Source of the DNA: Spirodela intermedia | Lineage: Eukaryota > Streptophyta > Magnoliopsida > Alismatales > Araceae | Length of the DNA: 64,000 nt | Assembly (NCBI GenBank): GCA_902729315.2 | Contig: LR746277.1 | Coordinates: 315,001-379,000, forward strand | Reading direction: 5' to 3' | In this document: positions 10,905 to 22,860 of the stretch, in pieces | Layout: the number at the start of each line of letters is the position of its first letter | Numbering within the stretch: the first letter of the stretch is position 1 | Translations under genes and position numbers: made by a program | The notes under the pieces: generated by a model | Seen by the model: the letters and a program-made list of their open reading frames with translations, nothing else | What the model was told of the DNA's origin: nothing | The model's database searches: none

Positions 10905-11112
10905 TGGGGGCAAAGGGGTGCAAAGGGGGGTCAATGAAAGAGGGACCTCCTCTTTCCCGATTGGAGAGGAGGTTTTGGCATTTTCTCGAAGAAGAGATCA
11001 TTTACCGGCGCGTCCTCTTAACCAATCCGTAAACAACCCACCTTCCTCCGTGCTTCCTTCATCGCGTCAACGTCCGAGGGAGCATCCGCTTGCACGGCGC
11101 GGCCTATTTCAA
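10905..11112 (+). repeat. ~210-bp direct repeat, copy 1
   Basis: It matches 11,870-12,082. Shared landmarks are GGGGTCAATGAAAGAGGGACC, CGAAGAAGAGATC, CCGTAAACAACCCACCTT and GCGTCAACGTCCGAGGGAGC. The second copy has an extra stretch after GGGACC. Confidence 0.85.
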
Positions 11113-11869
11113 GGAGATACTCCTTGAAATATTTGACCCTGGAATGGTGAAGAAAAGTCAAAGCCCGTATCGTTGCTCACAAGTGAGCAACGTATCGTTG
11201 GGTGATATGTATCGTTGGGTGCTATCGTTGATAATAACGATAACTCCCTGATAATAACGCCGAAGATATTTGACCCTGGAATGGTGAAGAAAAGTCAAAG
11301 CCCGTATCGTTGGGTGATATGTATCGTTGGGTGCTATCGTTGCTCACACGCGGTGCCGTCACATCGATCTTCATCCTCCTCCTCCCTTTCACACGCGGTG
11401 CCGGGAGGAGGAGGAATACAGCGAAAGACTGAACTTGTGGGAGAAATCAACCTGCACCGAAGCTCCTCCCTACGAATTTAGAGAAGGACGGGGAGGAGGA
11501 GAGACAGAGAGACGCTAGAAGCAACATGAAGAAGGGAGGAGGAGGAGATAATGAAGGAGGTAGGCTGAGCTCGGATGGGAGTGGATTTACATGATCAGAC
11601 GCAAGCAGTAGAGCTCGGATGGCAACCCCTTCCTTCTCGATGTGTATACAATATAATATTCCTCAAAAATACAAAGGGACCTCGCCGAGAGATGAGTCGA
11701 CGCCACCTAATTGACGACGAAATACTGGTTTGGGGTCCTTTCACACCAGCCACTGCCTGCCCGCCAACACATAACGTCCCGTGAGGCCGCTCTCGTGGAA
11801 ATAAGAATGAATAATCTAAGAGAGAGAGAGAGGGGGCCCGCGGGGGTGAGGCGGGGTGGGGGGGTTTGC

Positions 11870-12082
11870 GGTGGAAAGGGGGTCAATGAAAGAGGGACCA
11901 CACGGACGAGAACAAAATGAAGGGCGTAGCAGACCGATTGGAGAAGTTGGCATTTTCCCGAAGAAGAGATCGTTGTACTGGCGCCTCCTCTTCAGCAACC
12001 CGTAAACAACCCACCTTTCTCCGTGCTTCATCGCGTCAACGTCCGAGGGAGCATCCGCTCCGCGCGGCGCGGTCTATTTCAG
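11870..12082 (+). repeat. ~210-bp direct repeat, copy 2
   Basis: See 10,905-11,112. Part of this copy (12,020-12,155) is missing from the left inverted-repeat arm, where the sequence jumps from CACCTTTCTCCG straight to CTACGCTGG. Confidence 0.85.
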
Positions 12083-12163
12083 GGTGGTCCTCCTCCTCTG
12101 TTCGTCTCTCACTCATTCCTCTCCCGAGTGATTCCAAGGGTTTGGTTTCGGCGCTACGCTGGT

Positions 12164-12166
<3 letters not shown>

Positions 12167-12231
<65 letters not shown>
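12167..12231 (+). repeat. Compound microsatellite (CT)23(CA)9
   Basis: Partner of the 1,637-1,719 tract. Here it lies about 350 bp upstream of the small gene start. Confidence 0.97.
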
Positions 12232-12586
12232 TGATTTCAGTGTCTCTTCGACCACCTGTTGGTTTAGAAGACTAGACGTACGTAGTTTTATTCTCCTGCT
12301 TTTTCACGGCTAATCCCTCGTTCACCAGCCTGTTTTTATTTATTTATTTATCTATTTATTCAAGTAGTCGAGATATCCTCTCTTCTGATTTGATCTAGTC
12401 TTATTATTCTACATAATTTTTATTTGTAATAGTTATTTCTAAATATAATTCGCTGGAATAATTATCCATTTCTTCTCCTGCCGCCTGATTCCTATTTGAT
12501 CCGATCCGATCCGATTGGAAATTGTGGGCCAACCCTAACAACCCCGTCTTCTCTCTCTGTCCCAGGAGGGAGGGGAGAGAACAGCA

Positions 12587-12907
12587 ATGGCTCTCACACA
12601 TGGGCACGGAGGGGGCTCCCCGCCGGCGGAGCAGCAGCCCGTGGTCGTGATCAACAACCCCCTCTGGGAAGGAATGGCGCCGCCTCCTCTCGGAGGAGGA
12701 GAGGAAGGCCGTAGGATTTATCAGGGGTTGGCGTTTCTCCTGATTACCGTGACGTTTGCTCTGCTCGTGGTTCAGCCGCCGCAGCCGGTGGGCAGCCAGC
12801 TGCTCTTCGAGTGCTACGCGGCCTCCATCTTCGTCACCTTCTACACTGGCATGGTCCTCCTCTTCTCTTCGATTGCTGCAAATACAGGGCGAGCTCTCCC
12901 CCACTGA
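12587..12907 (+). CDS. Small predicted two-pass membrane protein, right-arm copy
   Basis: This is a 106-codon ORF. A Gly/Pro-rich N-terminus (residues 1-45, with NNPLWEG near 23-29) precedes a hydrophobic helix at about 49-65 (LAFLLITVTFALLVVQP) and a second at about 77-92 (AASIFVTFYTGMVLL). The ATG at 12,587 follows a pyrimidine-rich leader (CTCTCTCTGTCCCAGGAGGG), and the same residues MALT recur in neighbouring fragments. The sequence leaves inverted-repeat homology at about codon 92, so the last 14 residues are unrelated to the left-arm copy. The C-terminus is probably a fusion to flanking DNA. I do not recognise the family; the membrane topology is inferred only from hydropathy. It may be expressed, but could equally be a truncated copy. 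Confidence 0.5.
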   Translation: MALTHGHGGGSPPAEQQPVVVINNPLWEGMAPPPLGGGEEGRRIYQGLAFLLITVTFALLVVQPPQPVGSQLLFECYAASIFVTFYTGMVLLFSSIAANTGRALPH

Positions 12908-15419
12908 ATCGGAGCATGCCGGGAGCCAGGGTATAATCATCGCGTCTTAGTCAAAATCCCGTCTTTATCAAATCACGCGGTCACATAACCAAACCTCTAA
13001 TCTCTGTCTGTCTGTCTCTCTCTCTCTCCTGTCTCTCTCCTGTCTCTGTCTCTGTTTCTGTCTGTATGTCTGTCTCTCTCTCTCTCTGTTTATGTTTTAT
13101 TTGGTCATTATTATTTCTTAACAGACTTCTGTAAGCCTTGTCAATAAATGTGTCCGAGTTGGGCCAAAACAAAATAAGATTGGAGCACTTGAAAATAAAT
13201 GATCCGACGGACAGGACATTCTGACCCATCACCCTTGACAAAACGACGATCCGACGGACAGTATGCTGGGCGGTGTACGGCAGATTCGCTGTGCCTCTTC
13301 ATCCACCATCGTCTTCGAATTTGCAGGGTGAGGGGAGAGAGAGAGAGAGAGAGAGAACACCAATGGCTCTAACCCTTCATCACCAATGGTTACCCGCATC
13401 CCCCCTGGATTTTAACGGACCCAGGGCCTTGGCTTAGAAATCTTCAAAGCCATTTCCCTTGCTTATTGAGATGTGATGGTAAGTTGGATTTCGGGTGTCC
13501 CTCAAGAGGAGGTTTATAAGCGGAGTTCATGATGAAAAATAAGAATTTCTCTGTACTTAATGAGTAGACATTATTTATACATCTAATAAAGTTGACATTT
13601 TGCAAAAGCATTAGGTTTTAATGATTATATCATCGAAACCTAATTCAGTATTTTTTCCATTATTTAAGTGAAAATTTGGAATTCAATTTTTTTTTTTAAA
13701 GTTTGTTCTAACTTCATCTTCATTGGACATAATTTTTCCTAGAATGGACAGAATTTTTCAAGGTGCATCATACAAATATTTTCTTCTAAATCACAATGAA
13801 CGAAAATAATCTTTGTTCCAATATGGCAGCACATCACTAGAGGAGAGGGAGGTGAATTATCCATTGTGAAATCACTATCAAAATCAATGAACTAGAGTTT
13901 TATTGTGAGATTTGTTGGATTTGACTATTCTTCTAAAGAGCTTTCAAATTGTTACTTATTGCCTTATGCTAGTTACAAGTGACACTAATTAATCCAAAAA
14001 AATCAAATCACTTGGGCTCATAGACCGATGATTTTTCTATTCTTAAGCAAACTCTATAACAATCTTTTGCTCAAATAATATATTCTTTGTCCTTAAATCG
14101 AGTTGTATTTAGAGTAGGTAAATATTAATTAATATTTATTAATCAAGATCATCAGTCAAGTAAATTGTACTCTATGTGAAGTCATCATCAAAATATCTTA
14201 GGTATGCCAAACCATTCAATCTTCACAAAGTTGTTCCAAGTAATAATCTTATGTACGTGCAACATTTTCGACAAATTTAACCATTGTAGATCTTACAACA
14301 TGAGAGAAATTTTTTACTAAGTTTCTTTCTCTTGAAAAATATTTAACTATAAGTTTTGTCTTGTATATTTTACTGACATCACGTTCTTCTTTATTTTATA
14401 TACTTATTTCATTTGAATTACTTTATTCCCATTGGCTATGGGAGTTATTTCTTATCTTTGATTTTTCTTTAATGAATCTAGCTCTTATTGCATTGCTAAC
14501 TCACACTTCACCAAGTCTTTAGCATGTGAAGTGTGCGATTAAATGTCAAACGGGTTTTAATATAATCAGAACATACTAGGTAAATTAGTCATTTGGTTAA
14601 GTATTGATTTCAAAATTTTATTAATATAAATATATTAAATATTTTAATTGAGTTTAAACTGATATAATAATTTGTCCATCTAGATTTCAATATTTTATAT
14701 TAATTCATATCGTGGAATTTTTTCTCTATTTCATCCTGTTTTGTTTCAATTTAAAAGAATTGTAATTGCGTAGGTTGTTGGGCCTAATTTAAAAGGCATA
14801 ATGGATCTAGTTAGTGGGCCATGTTCTTAAAACATATAGGATTGTTTTTGGATCTCGGATCTCTTTAAAACCAGCTCTAACATAAACGAAACATTGGAAC
14901 GGATCTGTTTAAAACAGGATCCGAAGGTAAATGAAATGGAGTGGTATGTCTCTTTTGTTCTTCAGCCCATTTCTCGGCCCAATAACCTGCGATAATATAT
15001 ATATATATATATTTATATAACCAGCATCTCGCCTTAAACCTGGGACTAATCACTCGTTCCATGCATAAACCGGCATCTCGACCGAATGGAAAAAGCTACC
15101 AAACAAGTATAATAGTAAAATAAACAATAACCGCATTAATCTCCATCCAACATTCTAATAATTACATGGTTTAATTAAAGATGAGCCACTGCTTTGCGCA
15201 TAAGGTGGTGCTCGACAGAGGCAAAGAGAAAAAGTCAACTGTTTGCAGCAAGAATTCTTGATATGAGGCTGCATGAAAGCTTCAAGGAGCACTATGAAGA
15301 TAAGAGTAATAAAATGATTATTCAGGAGCTTTGATAAATCGATACACCACGGTTGACCTCAATGCTTCTGAGGAGAGTTTCAACCTGCCCTTTCTGCATG
15401 AGACTCGAGTGGAAGGTGT
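12908..15419. other. Intergenic, mostly AT-rich, no gene recognised
   Basis: A CTGT/CT microsatellite-like tract lies at about 12,990-13,090. About 12,935-12,982 (ATCGCGTCTTAGTCAAAATC and following) is repeated near 16,814-16,862. A GA tract at about 13,337-13,357 precedes AACACCAATGGCTCTAACC near 13,357, which resembles the start region of the 12,587 gene, but the frame closes after about 20 codons. From 13,450 onwards I see only AT-rich sequence and an AT microsatellite near 14,993-15,012. Confidence 0.55.
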
Positions 15420-16735
15420 TACAATGCTGTTTCAATTCATTCCGAGCACAGTAGGAGACCCCTACATGGCTTTCTATTTATTCAAAGCATAATCCGAATA
15501 TTTCGTGAGAAAAGCAAAGGAGAGAATATGATCAGATCAGATCATCCCTGGCAAAGAGTTAATTGGGGTGAAGTCTCACTGTGAAAAATGAAAACAAGCA
15601 TCAGGTGAGGTTGAGCTAAACGATTATTAGAGATTCGTAATCAAACGACTTGAATGGCCTTTTACAGTCTTTGAACAAATACCCATCCCATAAGTTTTCA
15701 ATGGTCTTTAGTAATTTTTTTTCTTTTTGGGATGCATTTATCTAGCTTTTTTTTTTTTCCTCCCTGAAAGGTATCATGATGTAAGATTTATGATATAAGT
15801 CTTAAGGTGATTGCTACATGTAAACAAACTTCTCACATTGTAGATAAACAAGGAAAAAAATAATTCATGAATGGATGAAACTATATACTTCTAAATATTC
15901 ATCTTGGGTTCATGTGATGTCAAATTTTCTTCCATGAGTAAACCAATCTCAACCATCTGGCAAACGGTACAATAATTTCTCTTTGACAATCAAATCATTC
16001 GAGAGCATAACTATTACACTTGAACATATTGGTCGAAGATCATACAACCCTGCCGGCTTTCTAACGCCCACAAGCCTTCTTTTAATATTCCTTTCAGTTC
16101 CTCCTCCAAAAAAATGAAACATACTCTTCAGTCTACTGTTAAATATGAGACATATTATTCGTAACTAAGATTATGCTCTCCCCAAAGGATGTTTCGGAAA
16201 CTAAACTATGATGTTTTGCTAGTTCTTATCAAGAACTGTCAATTCTGGGGCCAAAACTTATCTCGGATTTTCTTTAACAATGGAGAAAAGAATCCATCCC
16301 ATACAATTTACCAAGATCCAGATGATCTGATCCTATTTCTTTAAGACAGCTATTGAGGAGACAGTGGTTAAGGAAATTCGAACAAGTGCCACACGACCAG
16401 GCATAGCTGTTGCCTGATGCATTATTTTCTGCTCAAACGGATGGTAGGTATGCATCATACAAATAAATCATCTATCAGGCATTACCTTGGCTTGAAACCC
16501 ACAATCGCCAGACCATCTGAGCTCCTAAAAAATCGTAGTGTTTGATGCAGATAGGCACTTCAGATGTTCAAAACAAGGTTGAATGGCCAAAGCTGGACTA
16601 GTTTCTCATCTAGGAACCGCAGCACAATGAGCCCTCTTCAAAAACCATCAGGAGGCCATCCTTCATGTTGCAGTGGGCTGATTGTCCTTCTAAACCTGAA
16701 AGTTTTTTTGATTACCTACATATGAGTGCCCACGT
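15420..16735 (-). repeat. Inverted copy of the mL53 intron segment
   Basis: The reverse complement aligns along its length with 38,948-40,335, inside the single mL53 intron. Shared landmarks are GGAGACCCCTACATGGCT (15,457), CCAAAACTT/CAAGTTTTGGCCCCAGAATT (16,250), GACAGCTATTGAGGAGACAG (16,345) and ATATGAGTGCCC (16,720). Divergence is moderate with many indels. No mL53 exon was found beside it. It may be a transposon copy in both places or a broken duplication. Confidence 0.8.
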
Positions 16736-17394
16736 CGTATCAAGGATTTTACCCTACAGCACATACCAGGGAGGAGAGCACCCGTCCCGGCGGGTCCCTC
16801 CTCTCCTCAACATCTGATCATGGCGTCTTCGTCAAAATCCCCTGTTTATCAAATCCCACGGTCAGCGCCGACGTGGGCGCCTGCGAAGCCTCCCCTTTTT
16901 TCCATCCAATACCTCTTGTCCTCTTCTGCTTCTTGTTCGCGTTATTGACCCAAATATAAACATTTACGCAAATATAGATATTTACACGAGTTATACGAAG
17001 AGATGGATGAGGCCACCTACGGGATGTGAGCCATCGAGAGAGACGCATTGAAGGTGAGACATTGAGACAGAGAGAGAGAGTAAGCAGTAGATGGAGAGAC
17101 AGCGAGAGAGGCAGAGGGAAAGAAGAAGGTTTGAAAAATCCTTCTATCTGACTAACAGAAGAAAAATCCCAAATATAACGGTTGTTGAGAAAATCTAATT
17201 ATCTCCAGTGCAACACCCAATGTCAGCAAATAATTTATTTTCTTTTCTCCATCTTCAAAACTAATTTTAGATTTTGTCTCTAACTAGTTTTGTGATAGCT
17301 ATTTTCAATTCCAAGAAACAAGAGGCAAACTTATATGGACACGAGGCAGAATAATTGAAATCCAAGTAATTTCAATTAGATTACATATTAATCA
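16736..17394. other. Intergenic, no gene recognised
   Basis: It contains the 48-bp stretch shared with 12,935, a TATAAACATTTACGC block reminiscent of 10,220, and GA-rich sequence near 17,060-17,110. No supported ORF. Confidence 0.5.
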
Positions 17395-17478
17395 CTATAT
17401 GTGATATAGTAATTAGTTGAGAGTATTTTTGCAAAAAAAAAGTGTATTATTACTCTCTATATAATGGGGGTTAGAGTT

Positions 17479-17689
17479 TGTTAGAAGATGACTTTATGTT
17501 TTTAGGTAGATCCAGACCCGATTACAAAGGGCCTATAAATATGTTGTATCTGAGACACTTAAGGGTTAATGAAACTTTTTCTTTCCGTCTTTACTTTCCT
17601 GTTCTCCTCTCTCCCTCATTATCAGTGCCTTGTGTGATCCTCTCTCAAGGAGAGAAGAAGAAGGAACTAGCAAGTTTGAGATTTTGACA
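17479..17689 (+). repeat. 5' LTR of nested copia element
   Basis: 211 bp, TGTTAGAAGATGAC...GATTTTGACA. CCTATAAATATG near 17,530 is a likely TATA region. Confidence 0.95.
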
Positions 17690-18015
17690 TGGTATCAAAG
17701 CAGGCCAGGTGTGTTCGTTTGGAACTCTATTGATCCCTAGAATGTTTCTTTGGACTAAGTTCTTGACCCACTATTGAATACCTCTTATTATGCACTATAT
17801 TTAAGTTTGAGCTCAGATTGAAAGCTTGTTTATCTTGACACAATATTTCGATGTGTTGTTTGTGATATAGTTGATTCTTTATAACCTTAGTTATATATCT
17901 CTTTCTATTTGTGAAGGAGAGCTACTATTTTTTGGGGTGGATCCAAGTGTAAGTAGAACCCGTTTAATCCTCTATTAGGCCTTGGTTTCTTTGAAGAAGA
18001 CCAGAGTGTAGCCAC

Positions 18016-18900
18016 TTGCTGTTCAAAGGAGGGGTATCTATTTATATGTTAGAAGTTGTTGACATTACTACTTCTACGCCTTTGTCTTCAATTTCTTCAT
18101 CTAAGCACTCTAGGTTATACTTGGAGCTGCCAAATATTCTAATAGAATTCAAACTAGATGGAAGAAACCTTCTTCAATGGGCTAAGTTCATTGAAGTAGT
18201 CTTGACAGAGAGAGGAAAGTTAAATCATATTCATGAGTCTGTACTAGAACAAACAGATCATGGTTTCAGACTATGGAAAGAGGAAGATGTCATCATTAAA
18301 ATTTGGTTGTGGAGCACTATGACTGCTGAGGTTAATGTAAATTATATAGGAAAAAAATAATAAAGTATACTCAACAAAAGATGATGAGGCAAAAAATTTC
18401 AGAGTCATTATGAAGTCATTGACCTTGAGTCAAAGTAATAAATTTGTTAGAAAATATGTCAATGAGTTAGAAGGATTATGGAGAGATGTTGATAAATATA
18501 GACCTATTATTACCAAAACCTCAAATGATGCCATTTTCTTTCAGAACTATATTGAGAAATATATGATATATAAATTTCTCATGGGGCTAAATGTGGAGTA
18601 TGATTTGACAAAAGCCTAAATCTTAGCAAGAGAAAGAAAACAAATCCTTGAGGAAGTAATATGAATCATTAGAAATGAAGACACTAGAAAAAGCTTAGTA
18701 GTCTAACCACAAAATATGAGTGTAGAAAATTCAGCCTTTGTGATTAAACATAAGGATGAAAAATGATTGATATAGCCACAAAGATACGATGCAAAAAGAG
18801 ATGATTATAAGGATAAATTATGATGTACTAACTATAGATGAGCTAGACATACTTGTGACAAGTGTTATAAGCTACATGAGAGGCCACAAACGAGTGGACA
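18016..18900 (+). pseudogene. Copia gag remnant
   Basis: The first frame (18,016-18,360) contains FKLDGRNLLQWAKFIEVVL and ends near a WLWSTM motif, typical of the copia gag N-terminal region. A second frame (18,410-18,619) continues the capsid part. A zinc-knuckle remnant C-x2-Y...HTCDKCYKLH lies near 18,820-18,880, with an in-frame stop. Gag packages element RNA; this copy cannot. Confidence 0.8.
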
Positions 18901-19539
18901 TCCCAATTCACTCACTTCACAGCCACATACAGATGGTCACATTCACATGATCAGTACATAACCATCAGAGGTCACTATATCATATGTGGGCAGCACCCTA
19001 GGAGATAGAGAAAGTCTCAAAGCTGAAATTGAGAAATTGAAATCAGTCATGACATTCGACTCCTCTAATGGCCCAAGTGAGACTTGCTCTATCATGTTAC
19101 AAGCCTCTTATAATTCTATTCCGATATCTTGGGTTTTAAACACTAGAACTATTTATTACTTGACAAACTCATTTCATTATATTTTATTGTACAATCCTTG
19201 TCTAGGTAACAAATAAGGTAACCATCGTTGATGGATCTTAAATTACTGTCATGAGTATAGGAGAGGTTAACATCAAACTAATAAGCTTACTTAGAAAAGT
19301 TTTGCATGTTCCTAAGTTAACTACTAACTTGATTTCTATTAGAAAATTAGTTACAAAAAAACCTTATAAAATAATTATTGGCAATGACCTTTGTGATATT
19401 TAAGACAAAGTCAAGAACATGAGGATTGGATGTGCTGAGATATAAGGAGAACTTTATCATATTTGAGCAGTGGGTCACCAACATACCCAGGATATTATAG
19501 AACAACTAGTACGTAAAACTTTTGTCTCATTAGATATTG

Positions 19540-22250
19540 AGAATTTTTTATTATATCACCATCGTCATGGCCATCTATGTCATGTAACGATGAAGATTAT
19601 GTTTTCAACTTTAATTTTAAAACTTAGAAAAGTGGAAATGTGATGTATGTGAAATTGCAAAACATAGACATACTTTTCCTCTGCCTACTAATGCAAGGAG
19701 TACAATTTTATTTTATCTGATTCATAATGATGTGTGGGGACCATCTCTTAGTCATAACATATATGGAGAAAAATGATTTGTGACATTTATTGATGATTTT
19801 TCTAGGACTACATGGGTTTATTTATCAAACCACAAATCAGATGTTAGTAAAGTCGTGCAATTTTTTTGTTCATTAGTTAAAAATCAGTTTGGCACTGTGA
19901 CAAATAAATTTAGATTAGATAATGTAACTGATTATTTCAATCAAATAAAAAAAATTCTAAAAGGAGGGAATAGTTCATGAGTCTTCATATGTAAACACAC
20001 CACAACAAAATGGATTGGCTAAACGAAAAAATTGTCATATTTTGGAGGTAACTAGATCACTTCTCTTCCAAAATAAAGTACCAAAGATTTTTTTGGGGGA
20101 GGTTGTGTTGACTGCTGTGCATCTAATTAAAAGGTTAAGTACTAAAGTATTAAAAAATAAAAGTTTATTAGAAACTCTTTCACAATTCTTCCCAAGTAGT
20201 CAACTTAAAAATAACTAAACTCCTAAGATATTTGGATGTGTATGTTTTGTACACAACTAAGATCAAGAAAAAGGAAATTGGGCCCATGAGTACTAAAGTG
20301 TATCTTTATAGGATATTTAAATACAAAAGAGGATATAAGTGTTACTATCCTCCAACATAAAGATTTTTTACTTTCATTGATGTCAAATTCCATGAAAATG
20401 AATCTTATTTTCACAAAATTCCCTTGGAAGGGGAATGTGAAAAAAGAGATCAAGGAGAATGTGGTAATTATGTCTTACCTTTATCTCCTGAAATATATCT
20501 TATGACTAAAGAATCAACAATTGACCATAGTGAAGAACTAATTTAACCTAATGAATCAATAGAAGTCACTCAAAATTTAGATGAAGGAGAAAAGGAAATA
20601 ACACCTTTATCTCACTCACCTACTCAAGAACAAAACAATGATGACTTATCGATTACTCTTAGGAAAGAGAAAAGAAAGTGTTTTAAGAATCCTCATTATC
20701 TAATTTCAATTTTTTTATCAGCAAACATTTATCGTCATCTTATAAGACATTCCTTATTTCTATTGATGTTGCTGAAATTCCATCAAATGTCTCTAAAACA
20801 TTGCAAAATATTAAATAGAAATATGTCATGGATGAAGAAATGTGTGCATTAGAAAAAAATCAGACATGAATTGATAAACTTACCTTAGAAAAAAAATCAA
20901 TTGGTTGCAAATAGATATTCACCATTCAGTATAAATCAAATGATATGATTGAGAGGTACAAAGTTAGACTAGTTGCAAAAGAATTTACTCAAACATATGA
21001 GATTTAATTATTTAGAAACTTTTTCCCTTGTTGCAAAAATGAATATTGTTAGGATCCTACTTTCATTATCAACCCACTATAATTGAGAAATCCAATAATT
21101 TGATGTAAGAAATGCTTTCCTTCATGAAGAATTGAAAGAAGAAATTTACATTGAAATGTCATTAGAATATGATAAAGGAAAAGACATAAATTATTTGTAA
21201 ATTTGAGAAGGCACTATATGATTTAAGACAATCACTTAGAGCATGGTTTGAGAAGTTTACCAATGTGATGTTTGATTTAGGGTACAAACAAAGTAATGGT
21301 GATCACAGATTATTTGTTAAGCACTCATCTTCAGGGAGGATGACAACACTTTTAGTTTATGTGGATGATATAATTGTAATAGGAGATGATAAACTTGAAA
21401 AAAAATAGTTGAAGAAATATTTGCTCAAAAAAATTGATATTAAAATACTAAGGAGATTGAGATATTTTTTAGGAATTGAAGTAGCCTATTCAAAACAAGG
21501 TATATTTATTTCACAACACAAATATCTTCTTAAAGAAATAGAAAAATTAGGATGTAAACTAATGAACACTCCTATAGATCCAAAACATAAGCTAAATAAT
21601 GTAGAGGAAAGTAAATCAATAGATGTGCATACATATCAAAGACTTATAAGTAAATCAATTTATCTCTCTCATATATGCCTTGATATTTTTTATGCCATCA
21701 GTACTCAGTCAATTTATGCATTGTCTGAAAGAGATCTATTTATTTGTAGTTGATAAAGTAGTGTAATATCTTAAAGGAACAACATGTAGAAGTATTTTAT
21801 TTAAAAATAATAATAATATTAATGTTGAAGTTTATACAAATACAGATTATGTAGGGTGCATTATAGACCAATGTTCTACATCTGAATATTGTATCTTTTT
21901 CAGTGGAAACTTGATTACTTGGCATAGTAAAAAACAACAAGTGGTAACGTGATCAAGTGCTGAATCTAAGTTTAGAGCAATAATGCATGAGATTTATGAA
22001 GTTTTATGGGTGAAAGGAATCCTAAAAGATTTGAGAGTTAAGTGGATTCAACCATCAAACTATATTGTGATAATAAGTTAGTCATCAACATTGCGCATAA
22101 TTCAGTTCAACATGATCATACGAAACACGTGGAGATAGACTGACATTTCATCAAAGAGAAGCTTGATAAAGGTATTATTTGTACACCTTATATAATATCT
22201 CATGAGCAGTTGACAGATGTGTTAATCAAAGGATTGAGTGAGACAGTTTT
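19540..22250 (+). pseudogene. Copia pol remnant (integrase, RT, RNase H)
   Basis: The domain order is pre-integrase zinc region near 19,550-19,660 (C-x2-C then AKH), integrase start IHNDVWGP (about 19,720) and FIDDFSRTTWVYL (19,780). The integrase Q-N-G element follows near 20,005. Reverse transcriptase is heavily shifted from 20,830, with the YVDD catalytic motif still present near 21,359 and FLGIEVAYS near 21,470. RNase H end signatures (TWHSKKQQVV, near 21,920) come last. There are more than a dozen stops and frameshifts. Confidence 0.85.
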
Positions 22251-22309
22251 TCAACATCTCATATTCAAGTTGGGACTGGATGACATCCATTTATCAACTT
22301 GAGGAGGGA

Positions 22310-22552
22310 TGTCAGAAGATGACTTTATGTTTTTAGGTAGATCCGGACCTGATTACAAAGAGCCTATAAATATGTTGTATCCAAGATAGTTTAGGGTTAA
22401 TGATGTTTTTTCTTTCAGTCTTTACTTTCTTGTTCTCCTCTCTCCCTCTCTTCCTCTCTCCCTCTTTCCCTCTTTCCCTCACTGTCAGTGCCTTCTACGG
22501 TCCTCTCTCAAGGAGAGAAAAAGAAGGAACTAGCAGGTCTGAGATTTTAACA
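22310..22552 (+). repeat. 3' LTR of nested copia element
   Basis: 243 bp. It is longer than the 5' LTR mainly through expansion of a CTCTCTCCCTCTTTCC pyrimidine tract. Confidence 0.95.
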
Positions 22553-22680
22553 GAGTTAATGAATTTTGAGGCAATTTCTGTATTCTCCCCTTTGTCTTTC
22601 GTGATGAGATTTTATTTCTGCAATTCAACAAGGTATTAGAGCAGGTTCATTCCACTAAGATTTCATCAGCTCTTGTTTGA

Positions 22681-22860
22681 CATCTCCTACCTAAGGGAGT
22701 GCCACTCCTGCCACCTCTATCACTATTGTTGCTGCCTCTCTTTGGTGTCAGTCTTATTTGGTGTCTCTTACTTGAGGGAGCACCACTATTGCTGTCTCCG
22801 TTTGGTGTCCGTCTTCTTTGGTGTCTCTTACCTAAAGGAGCACCACTGTTGCTGCCTCTG
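22681..22860 (+). repeat. 60-bp tandem repeat, three units
   Basis: The units start at about 22,681, 22,741 and 22,801 and carry TTTGGTGTC and CACCACT(A/G)TTGCTG. They lie in the internal region of the outer LTR element. Confidence 0.85.

Larger units (their letters stand above)
11128..12863 (+). repeat. Right arm of the large inverted repeat
   Basis: This is the inverted partner of 920-2,660. Its inner end carries a local tandem duplication: ATATTTGACCCTGG...AAAAGTCAAAGCCCGTATCG occurs near 11,130-11,185 and again near 11,265-11,315. Homology ends at about 12,863, inside the small-protein reading frame. Confidence 0.85.
17479..22552 (+). mobile_element. Complete but decayed Ty1/copia element nested in an LTR
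   Basis: It is bounded by LTRs 17,479-17,689 and 22,310-22,552, both starting TG and ending CA. It is flanked by the 5-bp target duplication GAGTT (17,474-17,478 and 22,553-22,557). The primer site TGGTATCAAAGCAGG starts immediately after the 5' LTR (17,690), and the polypurine tract CTTGAGGAGGGA precedes the 3' LTR. Gag, integrase, reverse transcriptase and RNase H remnants occur in copia order. All frames are broken by stops and indels, so it is dead. The intact LTR of the host element shows what the empty site looked like. Confidence 0.95.
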
